Assembly (NCBI RefSeq): GCF_019203985.1
Contig: NZ_JAGSPD010000014.1
Coordinates: 16,628 to 80,627, forward strand
DNA: 64,000 nt
From: Winogradskyella luteola
Lineage (GTDB): Bacteria > Bacteroidota > Bacteroidia > Flavobacteriales > Flavobacteriaceae
Direction of reading: 5' to 3'
The notes beneath the pieces are model-generated. The model ran no database searches. It saw only the letters and a list, made by a program, of their open reading frames with translations, and had not been told where the DNA came from. Made by a program: the position numbers and the translations under genes. Below are positions 1-8,557 of the stretch, piece by piece (the first letter of the stretch is position 1; each line of letters opens with the position of its first letter).

Positions 1-759
1 ACAATTGCTTTTATAGACAGCAATTTCTAAATATCCAGAAGAATTAAAAACGACAAGCCCTTTGCCTTCGTCATTTCGCTTAGACTCTTCAAGATTGAAA
101 TTTACAATATCGCTATACTTACTATGTATTTTTTTGAACTTATGGTTACGGGCTGAAATTTCATAAGCTCTTGTCTTTTGAACGTCCTCAAAAAATTTCT
201 GTTTAATATTGGTCACAACATTACCATAATTATCAATATAAATAACACTGCCAATGATTTGATTTTTTTCATCATTAACAAATGGAATTAAATTTTTAAT
301 CGGTTTAATGGTGTTAATAACTTTTCCTATAATTTCAAGTGTACCTCCACGAGCAATATGACAGGCCACTTTTACAAACACATCTAAAACAGGAAAACTG
401 GTTTCGATTTTATCATGAATGTTAATTTCTACGATTTTTTCTGGAGCAATTTCAGCACAAATCATACTCATTATACCATTGTTAGCACATATAAAGTAAT
501 GGTCATCTAAATTAACTGCAATATGCTTGTTTTCAGGACTTAACTCAGAGTCAATTCCTATAATATGAATTGTACCCTTCGGAAAACTACTATAAGCATT
601 TAAGATAATATATGCCGCTTCGGAAATATTAAATGGAGATATGGAATGTGAAACATCTACAATTTTTACATCCTCTAGCTCACTATAAATCGCACCTTTT
701 ATGGCTCCAGCAAAGTGATCTTTTTCACCAAAATCAGTCGTTAAAGTGATTATTGCCAT
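1..759 (-). CDS. SAM hydrolase / SAM hydroxide adenosyltransferase (DUF62 family), partial
   Basis: Reading the minus strand from the ATG at 759 gives an uninterrupted frame of 253 codons that runs off the left edge, so the C-terminus is missing, probably only some 20 residues given the usual 270-280. The N-terminus reads MAIITLTTDFGEKDHFAG, with the TDFG signature of the SAM hydroxide adenosyltransferase / fluorinase-chlorinase-like family. Later IDNYGNVVTNI matches the conserved second substrate-binding motif. Characterised members of the hydroxide branch split S-adenosylmethionine to adenosine and methionine in the cytoplasm. The gene is divergent from phoH, with a 153-base gap that must hold both promoters. 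The family call is firm; the exact reaction is inferred. Confidence 0.88.
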   Translation of the reverse strand, partial: MAIITLTTDFGEKDHFAGAIKGAIYSELEDVKIVDVSHSISPFNISEAAYIILNAYSSFPKGTIHIIGIDSELSPENKHIAVNLDDHYFICANNGIMSMICAEIAPEKIVEINIHDKIETSFPVLDVFVKVACHIARGGTLEIIGKVINTIKPIKNLIPFVNDEKNQIIGSVIYIDNYGNVVTNIKQKFFEDVQKTRAYEISARNHKFKKIHSKYSDIVNFNLEESKRNDEGKGLVVFNSSGYLEIAVYKSNC

Positions 760-912
760 GGATTAATTGTTGATATTTTTTTTAGAATCGAGGTTGTAAA
801 ATTCTTAGATTTGTTTGTGTACAAATGTGACACAAAACTAATAAAAGAAAACAGATTAACACACCAAACGAATTTTAATATTTATTTGGTGTTAACTAAA
901 TAAAGCACGCTT

Positions 913-1866
913 TTGAACGAACTTATCTTAGAACTCGAAGAAATTACTCCAAAAGAATTCTTCGGTGCGCAAAATGCAAATATCGAACTTTTAAAAAAAT
1001 ACTATCCGAAACTGAAAATCGTAGCCAGAGGCAATAAAATTAAGGCCTATGGTGATGAAGACCTCCTCGAAGAGTTTGACCATAGAATGACGATGTTAAT
1101 GAAACATTTTGGTAAATACAATAAACTAGACGAAAATGTCATAGAGCGTGTCCTTACCAGTAATAGTAGCGATGATTACAATACTTCGACAAAAAGTGGC
1201 GAAGTTATAGTACATGGGGTTGGAGGTAAATTGATTAAGGCACAAACTGTAAACCAGCGTAAACTTGTAGAAAGTGTTCGTAAAAACGATATGGTATTTG
1301 CTATTGGCCCTGCAGGTACCGGTAAAACCTATACTGGTGTGGCACTGGCTGTACAAGCCTTAAAGAGTAAGGAGGTAAAGCGTATTATTCTAACACGTCC
1401 TGCAGTCGAAGCTGGTGAGAATCTTGGTTTTTTACCTGGTGATCTAAAAGAAAAATTAGATCCTTATATGCAACCGTTGTATGATGCCTTGCGCGATATG
1501 ATTCCTCATGAGAAATTAGATAATTACATAGAAAAAGGTGTAATCCAAATTGCTCCATTGGCCTTTATGCGTGGACGCACTTTAGATAATGCTTTTGTAA
1601 TTTTAGATGAAGGACAGAACACTACACATGCACAAATGAAGATGTTCTTAACACGTATGGGCAAAAACGCTAAATTTCTATTGACTGGCGATCCAGGTCA
1701 GGTAGATTTACCACGTCGTACCATTTCTGGATTAAAGGAAGCCCTTTTAGTTCTGAAAAATGTCGAAGGTATCGGTATGATTTATCTCGATGATAAAGAC
1801 GTGATTCGTCATAAGTTGGTTAAAAAGGTAATCGCGGCATATAAGAGTATAGAGAATAGAGATTAG
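913..1866 (+). CDS. phoH: PhoH family ATPase
   Basis: This 317-residue protein is a PhoH-like P-loop ATPase. Walker A GPAGTGKT lies at about 132-139 and Walker B FVILDEGQN at about 228-236, followed by the family's LLTGDPGQVDLP segment. The N-terminal 100 residues fit the KH-like/linker region of bacterial PhoH. The start is a TTG at 913: an in-frame TAA lies 12 bases upstream and there is no ATG between. PhoH proteins are cytoplasmic and are linked to RNA metabolism and stress, but the physiological substrate is not settled. The gene is probably cotranscribed with purC, 45 bases downstream. Confidence 0.93.
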   Translation: MNELILELEEITPKEFFGAQNANIELLKKYYPKLKIVARGNKIKAYGDEDLLEEFDHRMTMLMKHFGKYNKLDENVIERVLTSNSSDDYNTSTKSGEVIVHGVGGKLIKAQTVNQRKLVESVRKNDMVFAIGPAGTGKTYTGVALAVQALKSKEVKRIILTRPAVEAGENLGFLPGDLKEKLDPYMQPLYDALRDMIPHEKLDNYIEKGVIQIAPLAFMRGRTLDNAFVILDEGQNTTHAQMKMFLTRMGKNAKFLLTGDPGQVDLPRRTISGLKEALLVLKNVEGIGMIYLDDKDVIRHKLVKKVIAAYKSIENRD

Positions 1867-1911
1867 TCGTATTTAGCAGTAACAGCATACAGTTAAACGC
1901 ACAAACAAAAA

Positions 1912-2859
1912 ATGAGTAATACAATAATAGATACTAACTTCAACTTTCCTAACCAGAAATCTGTTTATAAAGGAAAGGTTCGAGAAGTGTATAACATCAA
2001 CGATGAGCAATTGGTAATGGTTGCCACGGATAGATTGAGCGCTTTTGATGTGGTAATGCCAAAAGGAATTCCTTATAAAGGTCAAATTCTAAATCAGATT
2101 GCGACTAAAATGATGAAGGATACCGAAGATTTAGTCCCCAATTGGTTAGTGGCAACTCCAGACCCTAATGTGGCTGTGGGACACTTGTGCGACCCGTTTA
2201 AGGTAGAAATGGTAATTAGAGGTTATATGTCTGGGCATGCGGCTCGTGAGTATAAAGCAGGTAAGCGATTACTCTGTGGTGTGCCAATGCCAGATGGCAT
2301 GAAAGAAAATGACAAATTCCCAGAACCTATTATTACACCAGCGACAAAAGCAGAAAAAGGGGATCATGATGAAGATATTTCCAGAGAAGCTATTTTAAAA
2401 CGCGGTATTGTATCTGAAGCAGATTATGTTGTACTCGAAGATTATACCAGAAAGTTATTTCAGCGAGGAACAGAAATTGCAGCTGAACGTGGATTAATTT
2501 TAGTAGATACTAAATACGAATTTGGTAAAACCAAAGACGGTAAGATTGTATTAATAGACGAAATTCATACACCAGACTCTTCACGTTATTTCTATGCGGA
2601 TGGTTATCAAGAACGTCAAGATAGAGGTGAAGCACAGAAACAACTCTCTAAAGAGTTTGTACGTCAGTGGTTAATAAGTAATGGTTTTCAAGGTTTAGAA
2701 GGGCAAACCGTGCCATCTATGAGTAATGAGTATATAGAAACTGTTAGTGAACGCTATATTGAACTCTACGAAAATATCACAGGTGAAACGTTTATAAAAG
2801 CAGATCTTTCTGATATTCAGAGTAGGATAGAGGCTAATGTTTTGGATTATCTAGGTTGA
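1912..2859 (+). CDS. purC: Phosphoribosylaminoimidazole-succinocarboxamide synthase (SAICAR synthetase)
   Basis: This cytoplasmic enzyme of de novo purine synthesis joins aspartate to CAIR using ATP. The N-terminal [11 protein letters not shown] is the nucleotide-binding glycine-rich strand. [22 protein letters not shown] and [13 protein letters not shown] are the conserved SAICAR synthetase blocks. At 315 residues it belongs to the longer form resembling yeast ADE1 rather than the roughly 240-residue E. coli type. It starts with ATG 45 bases after phoH on the same strand. Downstream is a convergent minus-strand block only 13 bases away. Confidence 0.97.
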   Translation: MSNTIIDTNFNFPNQKSVYKGKVREVYNINDEQLVMVATDRLSAFDVVMPKGIPYKGQILNQIATKMMKDTEDLVPNWLVATPDPNVAVGHLCDPFKVEMVIRGYMSGHAAREYKAGKRLLCGVPMPDGMKENDKFPEPIITPATKAEKGDHDEDISREAILKRGIVSEADYVVLEDYTRKLFQRGTEIAAERGLILVDTKYEFGKTKDGKIVLIDEIHTPDSSRYFYADGYQERQDRGEAQKQLSKEFVRQWLISNGFQGLEGQTVPSMSNEYIETVSERYIELYENITGETFIKADLSDIQSRIEANVLDYLG

Positions 2860-2872
2860 TGCCTTTTGTATA

Positions 2873-3229
2873 TTACTCTATAACTATTTCTATATTTTTA
2901 TTTGGTATAGGTTTTTCGATTAATTGAAAAATGAATAGATTACTACGTTTTACTTTGAGACTTTTCTGATTTATAAAATCAATTTTGTATCTATCTCTTT
3001 TTGGTATATCCAAAGAAAATATTTTCTTAGATCTACTGCAGTTCGAATAGTATTGAACGCGCCATATGGTTCCTTTTGGTCTTATTATTTTCCCATTGGA
3101 TAAACTAGTCAACTTAAAGCTAAAATCTCCAACCGTGACACCCCAACCTCCAAGAACATTAACTTTGTATATTCCAACAGGTAATTCTACTATTACACCA
3201 GAGTTATGGATGTTAATAGGTGGTAACAT
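2873..3229 (-). CDS. Small hypothetical protein coupled to the DinB-like gene
   Basis: The family is not recognised. I chose the ATG at 3229 because it overlaps the stop of the upstream DinB-like gene by one base (TAATG), a classic translational-coupling arrangement. The open frame extends upstream to 3283, but that would overlap the conserved C-terminus of the neighbour. The 118-residue product begins MLPPINIHNSGVIVEL. It is rich in beta-forming and basic residues, contains a glycine-rich GGWGV segment, and has no signal peptide or membrane helix. It looks like a small beta-sandwich. Convergent with purC, 13 bases away. Probably real because of the coupling; function unknown. Confidence 0.6.
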   Translation of the reverse strand: MLPPINIHNSGVIVELPVGIYKVNVLGGWGVTVGDFSFKLTSLSNGKIIRPKGTIWRVQYYSNCSRSKKIFSLDIPKRDRYKIDFINQKSLKVKRSNLFIFQLIEKPIPNKNIEIVIE

Positions 3230-3753
3230 TAATATCTTGATTTCAAAGTCTCGATATGGTGCTCCACATGATGCGCCGTCCACATAATAATTTCCCGTAC
3301 TGGCATTTTTCCCATCAGCGGATGGGGAAGTATTACCGTATCTAAATTCTTATCACTTATCTTCTTGGTTTTATACTGTAATTTCTTGCTTTCGGTTTGT
3401 AATCGATTAAGAATGTAATTTTTATCCTCAAGTTGTGGTACTTTCATGTTTTCCGACCCTTTAAAGGTTTTACCTTTAGCATCTTCTAAGCGTTCTTGGT
3501 AACGCTTTACTATGGCATTATAATCTCTAACGGGTCTGTTGGCTTTACCAAACTTATAGCGCAATAGAAACTTGGGCATGCTCAAAGCATTATTGAGTGG
3601 TTTTATACTCTGTAATAAATGTAGTGTTTGTTGCCCTTGCGTCCACTTGCCTTTGGGGCCTTCAGTCCAGGATTCTTCAGGTTGTTGTTGCAACCAATGA
3701 ATTAATTCAGAATGTTTGGCTTCAATTAAATCTGCAATAGCTTCTTTGTTCAT
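3229..3753 (-). CDS. DinB-like four-helix bundle protein
   Basis: The 174-residue protein from the ATG at 3753 has the DinB/YfiT-like pattern. There is an N-terminal helix (MNKEAIADLIEAKHSELIHW), an internal histidine in QQTLHLLQSI and a C-terminal WTAHHVEHHIETLK, which together supply the three histidines expected to hold a divalent metal. The frame can be extended to a TTG at 3774, but ATG is preferred. Family members include thiol-dependent transferases and many proteins of unknown role, so a metal-dependent enzyme is inferred. The gene ends in a one-base overlap with the next minus-strand gene. Confidence 0.78.
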   Translation of the reverse strand: MNKEAIADLIEAKHSELIHWLQQQPEESWTEGPKGKWTQGQQTLHLLQSIKPLNNALSMPKFLLRYKFGKANRPVRDYNAIVKRYQERLEDAKGKTFKGSENMKVPQLEDKNYILNRLQTESKKLQYKTKKISDKNLDTVILPHPLMGKMPVREIIMWTAHHVEHHIETLKSRY

Positions 3754-3901
3754 AGATGCAATTTTTATAAACAAAAGATAGGGATTTATTTCTTTAGAAT
3801 CAAGACCGCCTATTTTGACTGGCTAAATACAAGTCGTTTTTATAAATATAAGTCAAAACGAATTAATGCAAATATGGAATTTAGCTTTTGGTATTTAGAA
3901 T

Positions 3902-4657
3902 TTACTCTTCTTCCTTTTCTTGTACCACAACTTTATTTTTTTTGAAGATAGGCACTAAGTAAGATAAATTCAATCCAAAACCTACGCCAAAACTACCACT
4001 ATCATAGGTTCTGTTGAATCCAGGGATGTAAAGGTTTTCATAATCGTCTGGGGAGGTTTCTGAAACTAAAAACTTAAGCTGTGTATTTATACCAGCAAAC
4101 AAATTATTAAATAATTCTGCTTTTATCCCTATTAGTATTTCGCCCCAAATTGCAGTTAGACCGTCAAATTCTGTGCCTTCTTCTACTGAAAATTGCTGAT
4201 TCCAATACTGGTTATTTACATTGTATACTTCGTAGCTGTTTAATGTTTGACTAAAGGTACTCGCACCTACTCTAAAACCAACATAGATCATGTTTTCCAT
4301 ATCTAACCAATTTTTATAAAAATTGAGGTCAATTCCACCTTTAAAGTAGCTTCCTTTTGTGGTATTGTTTAAGACATCGTTATCAATGGTACGCTCTTCA
4401 TTACCAATCTCACCAGCCAAATAGATTTTTTTTGTGAGACGATAATCTCCCATAATTTCAAATCCTGAGTAGTCGTCATCTAAAAATGTGCGTGCTAGTT
4501 TACTCATATCTGCACCCAAACGCAATCCATATTTTTGCTTATAGACCAAAGTATCCTTTACGGTTTTCTTGTTTTCTTGTGCAAATGCCATTGTTGATAA
4601 CAACAGCAAAATAGCGAGACTTTTAATGGAAGATGCGAACATGTACTGTGTTTTCAT
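3902..4657 (-). CDS. DUF6048 family outer-membrane-type protein
   Basis: The 251-residue protein has a signal peptide (SLAILLLLSTMAFAQ near residues 12-26). Alternating aromatic and glycine-containing strands run throughout, ending in FGVGFGLNLSYLVPIF, typical of a small beta-barrel in the outer membrane. It matches what I know as DUF6048, found in Flavobacteriia directly after a DUF6452 gene and near rlmD; all three lie here in that order. The start overlaps the upstream DUF6452 gene by 35 bases; an alternative ATG lies at codon 6. The two probably form one operon. The function is undescribed. Confidence 0.8.
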   Translation of the reverse strand: MKTQYMFASSIKSLAILLLLSTMAFAQENKKTVKDTLVYKQKYGLRLGADMSKLARTFLDDDYSGFEIMGDYRLTKKIYLAGEIGNEERTIDNDVLNNTTKGSYFKGGIDLNFYKNWLDMENMIYVGFRVGASTFSQTLNSYEVYNVNNQYWNQQFSVEEGTEFDGLTAIWGEILIGIKAELFNNLFAGINTQLKFLVSETSPDDYENLYIPGFNRTYDSGSFGVGFGLNLSYLVPIFKKNKVVVQEKEEE

Positions 4658-5201
4658 TTTCTATGTTTACGACGTCTATTTCTATATCGTCAATCCAATC
4701 ATCACCATCACTATCTATGGTAATATCTAGTTCCGTAAAAATACTTTTGTACCCGCAGGCTCTAGAGACGTATTCAAATTGCGGTATGTATGAAATTTCA
4801 ATTATATCTAAATTAGATGTAGCTGTTGGGTCATCATCTATACGCAGATTTGTATCTTTTTCTAATAAAAAGCGTGTTGTAACGTCATCACCTTCTGTTC
4901 CGATTAATAGAGGTAACCCAATTGTATTACTGTTTACATCGAATAAAACAGTACCATCATACTCAACAATAGAATCTGATGATTCTGTCGGTGGTGTAAA
5001 TACTCCATTTTCATCAACAAACAATTCCTCGCCGTAAACAGATATTCTAGGTACATTTTTTAAATCCTCAGGGCTGTCAACATCATAAAACTCAATAATT
5101 AATCTTGGCGTGGTAGAAGTACTCTCTGCACAGATATCGTCGCGTTCACATGAAAATATTGCAAGGAACATAAAAAGAAGTAAAAATTGTTTTCTCTTCA
5201 T
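4623..5201 (-). CDS. DUF6452 family lipoprotein
   Basis: This 192-residue protein starts with a lipoprotein signal, FLAIFSCERDD, whose cysteine at about residue 18 would be lipidated. The following CAESTSTTPRLIIEFYD is the hallmark block of DUF6452. The rest is acidic and beta-rich. It lies between rlmD (30 bases upstream) and the DUF6048 gene, which overlaps its 3' end. The conserved pairing suggests the lipoprotein and the barrel act together at the outer membrane; that is an inference. Confidence 0.8.
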   Translation of the reverse strand: MKRKQFLLLFMFLAIFSCERDDICAESTSTTPRLIIEFYDVDSPEDLKNVPRISVYGEELFVDENGVFTPPTESSDSIVEYDGTVLFDVNSNTIGLPLLIGTEGDDVTTRFLLEKDTNLRIDDDPTATSNLDIIEISYIPQFEYVSRACGYKSIFTELDITIDSDGDDWIDDIEIDVVNIENENTVHVRIFH

Positions 5202-5231
5202 TAATCTATTATGAATGTTTCAGTTTATAAT

Positions 5232-6713
5232 TTAGTTAGAATTATTTGTTAAATGCCCGTTAAGAGTTTCAAACAAAACCACAGTTTCTATATGCGCTGT
5301 GTGTGGAAACTGGTCAACTAAACTTAACTTTTTTATATTATATCCTGCTTGCATCAATTGCTCTGTATCTCTGGCTTGCGTAGCAGGATTACAAGATACG
5401 TAAACCAAACGTTCTGCATTAAGGTTTATTATTTTTTTAAGGGTTTTAGGTGCTATACCAGCTCTTGCTGGGTCTAAAATAATAGTTCTAATTTTGTTAG
5501 TGTATTCTGGGTGCTCGTTTAAAAACTTACCAACATCGGATGCGTAAAATTTTAAACCTTTAATATGGTTACGTTTGGCATTTTCTTTAGCATCTTCAAT
5601 AGCGGAAGCCACAATATCTACACCTACAATTTTAGTATTATTAGCTTTACTCGCTAAGATTTGTCCTATTGTACCAGTACCGCAAAACAAGTCCAAAACC
5701 ACAGTATTATCTACAGCATCTTTATTTTCTAAAGCGTAATCTACGACTTTAGAATATAATTTTTCTGCACACTTAGGATTGGTTTGAAAAAAGCTTTTCA
5801 TGCTGATTTCAAAATTTAAGTCTAATAATTCTTCAACAATTTTATCCTCACCATAAACAAGATTTATGTTTCCGTTGGTAGCTATAGTGCGATCACCAAC
5901 TTCATCATTAATAGTATGAAGCAATCCAGCGACTCTATTCCCAAATAATTTAACCAAATAATTAGCAAATTCATTTAAATTAAATTTTGGTAAATCATAA
6001 GATGTCGTTACTAAATTAAATAACAGCTTGTTAGTCTTGTACGACTTACGAACTACAAAATATCTAAAAAAACCTTCTTTTTTTGGTCCATGCCAAGGAG
6101 CTAAGCCAGTCGCTTCACAATACTGTCTTATGGCTTTAAGGTGATTCTCCAATTCGGCATCAAATAATCCTGAGTCTTTGTTTAGGTTTTCACCACACCA
6201 CCAAAGACCACGTCTTTTAAACCCAAGAGTAAATTCGTCGACATCGGTTTTTTGGTCTCTATCGTAACCAATTGCAGAAAAACCATATTCCATTTTATTG
6301 CGATAATGGAAGGTATTGGGTGATTTTATAAATTCATCAAACTTTTCTTCTATATCTGTAACCTTGCCGATACGCTTAAACAGTTCTAGTGTGCTTTGTT
6401 TTTTATAGTGATGCTGCCTTTCTAATGGTAATTGAATGTAGGGTGCTCCGGGAATATCTTGGTAGTGCATTTCAACTTCATCGTCAGATGCTTTTAAAAC
6501 ATCGATCAATTTACACTCAGCATATTTTTTACTCGATTTTTTTACCTGAGCTTTTACCAATTGACCAGGAAGTGTATTGGGAACAAACACAACAAATTCA
6601 CCATGCTCATTACGAATACGGCCAATTCCCTTGCCACCAAAGGCATAATCTTCGATTAAAATTTCAATAATTTGTCCGCGTTTAACAAATTTGTTGCGTT
6701 CTCGTCTTGGCAT
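5232..6713 (-). CDS. rlmD: 23S rRNA (uracil-5-)-methyltransferase, RlmD/RumA type
   Basis: The 493-residue protein starts with a TRAM RNA-binding domain (about 9-70). The SAM-binding motif DLFCGTGTIG is at about 341-350, DPARAG at about 414-419, the nucleophile loop VSCNP with Cys441, and the C-terminal base region HIETVVLFE. It would transfer a methyl group from SAM to uracil C5 in 23S rRNA (position 1939 in E. coli RlmD); the site is inferred. The Fe-S cluster cysteines expected around residues 75-90 are not visible: the region reads MHYQDIPGAPYIQLPLERQ. The protein therefore belongs to a cluster-less subgroup. It heads a probable operon with the two DUF genes. Confidence 0.9.
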   Translation of the reverse strand: MPRRERNKFVKRGQIIEILIEDYAFGGKGIGRIRNEHGEFVVFVPNTLPGQLVKAQVKKSSKKYAECKLIDVLKASDDEVEMHYQDIPGAPYIQLPLERQHHYKKQSTLELFKRIGKVTDIEEKFDEFIKSPNTFHYRNKMEYGFSAIGYDRDQKTDVDEFTLGFKRRGLWWCGENLNKDSGLFDAELENHLKAIRQYCEATGLAPWHGPKKEGFFRYFVVRKSYKTNKLLFNLVTTSYDLPKFNLNEFANYLVKLFGNRVAGLLHTINDEVGDRTIATNGNINLVYGEDKIVEELLDLNFEISMKSFFQTNPKCAEKLYSKVVDYALENKDAVDNTVVLDLFCGTGTIGQILASKANNTKIVGVDIVASAIEDAKENAKRNHIKGLKFYASDVGKFLNEHPEYTNKIRTIILDPARAGIAPKTLKKIINLNAERLVYVSCNPATQARDTEQLMQAGYNIKKLSLVDQFPHTAHIETVVLFETLNGHLTNNSN

Positions 6714-6812
6714 GTATTGTCAATTAGAGTGCAAATATAGTCGCATTTTAGACTATCTTTAAAAAGTTTGAAAATAAATTGAACCTTTTTAAACCTTCTT
6801 CGTCTTTAGAGT

Positions 6813-7319
6813 ATGCAAGTGGTAAATTTTCATAAAAGAGTTATCCATGAGCCTAAAGAAAAAGTTTCAGAATTATTGAAGACTTTAGCTAGCTCAGAGG
6901 ATTTGGTGTGGCCTTACGAAAACTGGCCAGCTATAAGATTTAATGATGGTTTGAAGGTGGGAAGCAAAGGTGGTCATGGTCGAATTCGCTATACGATTAC
7001 TGAGTTTGAATTAGGAGACTATATTAAATTCGAGTTTTCTAAACCTGAAGGATTTAATGGAACACATAAGTTGAAAATTAAAGGAATTGATGATACCTCT
7101 TCAGAAATATTTCATGAAATAAAAATGCAAACGTCTTTTAAAGCATTATTGCTTTGGGTTTTTATGGTGAAGTGGCTTCATAATGCATTGATTGAGGAGG
7201 CTTTTGACAAAGTTGAAAATCATTTTACAGAAACCAAAAAAGAAAGCAGATATAACTTTTGGGTAAGATTTTTAAGAGAGGCTTACAAGAGAACATCATT
7301 TCAAACCAAGTATAGCTAA
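6813..7319 (+). CDS. SRPBCC (START-like) domain protein
   Basis: The 168-residue cytoplasmic protein looks like a single SRPBCC fold. An N-terminal strand and helix (about 1-30) are followed by a series of strands, including YTITEFELGDYIKFEF, and a long C-terminal helix from about 125. Such folds make a hydrophobic cavity that binds lipid or other small ligands. Its stop is immediately followed by the TTG start of a sigma factor, with zero spacing, so the two are likely cotranslated. Ligand unknown; a sensory or modulating role for the sigma factor is only inference. Confidence 0.72.
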   Translation: MQVVNFHKRVIHEPKEKVSELLKTLASSEDLVWPYENWPAIRFNDGLKVGSKGGHGRIRYTITEFELGDYIKFEFSKPEGFNGTHKLKIKGIDDTSSEIFHEIKMQTSFKALLLWVFMVKWLHNALIEEAFDKVENHFTETKKESRYNFWVRFLREAYKRTSFQTKYS

Positions 7320-7871
7320 TTGAAAACAGATTACCACATAGATGAAAAATTAGTGAATGCCTACAAAGCTGGTGATAAAAGAGCTCTTGCAACTTTGGTG
7401 AAACGATGGCATAGGTTGTTTTGTGATAAAGCGTATTGGTTAGTAAAGGATAAAGATGCTGCAAAAGATATAGCACAAGACAGTTGGGCAATAATTATAA
7501 ATAAAATAGATAAGCTTAAAGAGCCAAAGCAGTTTAGATATTGGGCATATAGAATTGTATGCAATAAGTCAACAGATTGGTTGCGATTACAATCTAAAAA
7601 GCAGAATAAAATAGTTGTACACGATTTAAATATTGAAGGCTCAACTAGCACATATTCAGAAAATGAAGAATTGAGGCAAATTGTCTTAAAAGCTATAAAT
7701 GCCTTGCCCATTGGGCAAAAGAAAGTAATTAAATTGTTTTATTTAGAATCGTATAGTTTAAAGCAGATAAGTGATTTACTGGGTATATCGGTAGGAACAG
7801 CAAAGTCCAGACTGTTTCACGCTAGAGAAAAATTGAAAGCAGAACTATATCTTAATAAAGATAAATTTTAA
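7320..7871 (+). CDS. ECF-type RNA polymerase sigma factor
   Basis: The 183-residue protein has sigma region 2 (about 15-85, with KDAAKDIAQDSWAIIIN and FRYWAYRIVCNKSTDWLR) and region 4 (about 120-175, with LPIGQKKVIKLFYLESYS and the helix-turn-helix ISDLLGISVGTAKSRLFHAR). Nothing separates the two domains beyond a short linker, as in ECF sigmas. The start is TTG at 7320, abutting the SRPBCC stop. It would recruit RNA polymerase to a regulon not visible here. The downstream DUF6768 membrane protein is the best candidate for its regulator. Confidence 0.93.
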   Translation: MKTDYHIDEKLVNAYKAGDKRALATLVKRWHRLFCDKAYWLVKDKDAAKDIAQDSWAIIINKIDKLKEPKQFRYWAYRIVCNKSTDWLRLQSKKQNKIVVHDLNIEGSTSTYSENEELRQIVLKAINALPIGQKKVIKLFYLESYSLKQISDLLGISVGTAKSRLFHAREKLKAELYLNKDKF

Positions 7872-7999
7872 TAATTAACGTCTGTCACATTGATAGTGTC
7901 ATACTGAGCGCAGTCAAAGTACAGTTGAGATGCGTATAAAAATAAAATGAATATTAACTGTTTCTCATTTTCATGAGAACAACAAAATAAATTTTTGAG

Positions 8000-8386
8000 A
8001 TGAAAACTAATATGGAAGACATAGATCGTTTAATTAAAGAAACACTAACAGAAGAAGAGGCAAAGTTTTATGATGACTTAGAAGAACAAAATTTATGGCA
8101 GATGGTATCAGGAATTTTTTCTGGTAAAAACAGCTGGATTGTTTATATGATGAGTATGGTACAACTCATCTTTTTCGGAATCTTTATTTATTGCGCCATT
8201 CAATTCTTTAATGTAGAAGCTACCAATGATCTTATAAAATGGGGAGTTTTTGGAACCGTAAGTTTAATGGGATCTATTATGTTAAAACTATTCTCTTGGA
8301 TGCAGATGGATAAGAAAGCCATTATCAGAGAAATAAAACGGTTAGAACTGCAAGTATCATCGTTGTCCGGAAAAATTTCTGAGTAA
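8000..8386 (+). CDS. DUF6768 family small membrane protein, candidate anti-sigma factor
   Basis: The 128-residue protein has an acidic N-terminus (MEDIDRLIKETLTEEEAKFYDDLEEQ), two membrane helices at about 48-73 and 82-100, and a basic, helical C-terminal tail (about 103-128). The pattern fits DUF6768, which in Bacteroidota usually follows an ECF sigma gene, as it does here 128 bases downstream. The soluble N-terminal segment plus membrane anchor resembles small anti-sigma factors, but no zinc-binding HxxxCxxC motif is present. A second ATG four codons in is possible. The family is likely; the anti-sigma role is inferred. Confidence 0.75.
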   Translation: MKTNMEDIDRLIKETLTEEEAKFYDDLEEQNLWQMVSGIFSGKNSWIVYMMSMVQLIFFGIFIYCAIQFFNVEATNDLIKWGVFGTVSLMGSIMLKLFSWMQMDKKAIIREIKRLELQVSSLSGKISE

Positions 8387-8557
8387 GTTTTATATACAGC
8401 AGATTATTTATTAATTTGCACGCTCTCAGGGATGATTTCTTTCCCACGCTGCTTTTTCGGGCCTCACCTTCACTCAGAAGTTTCTGTGAGCAAAGTCTTC
8501 GAAAGAATAAAGGTAGATAAGGAATGGTTATTTTTTTAATTTAAAAACGATATTAAA

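Noticed and set aside
3230..3283. Longer start for the small protein ending at 2873
   Set aside because: It would overlap the conserved histidine-rich end of the DinB-like gene; the ATG at 3229 in TAATG is a better start.
8387..8557. Possible RNA or gene fragment between DUF6768 and rocD
   Set aside because: Only a weak CTCAGAA...TCTGTGAG hairpin and no coding signal; not enough to call.
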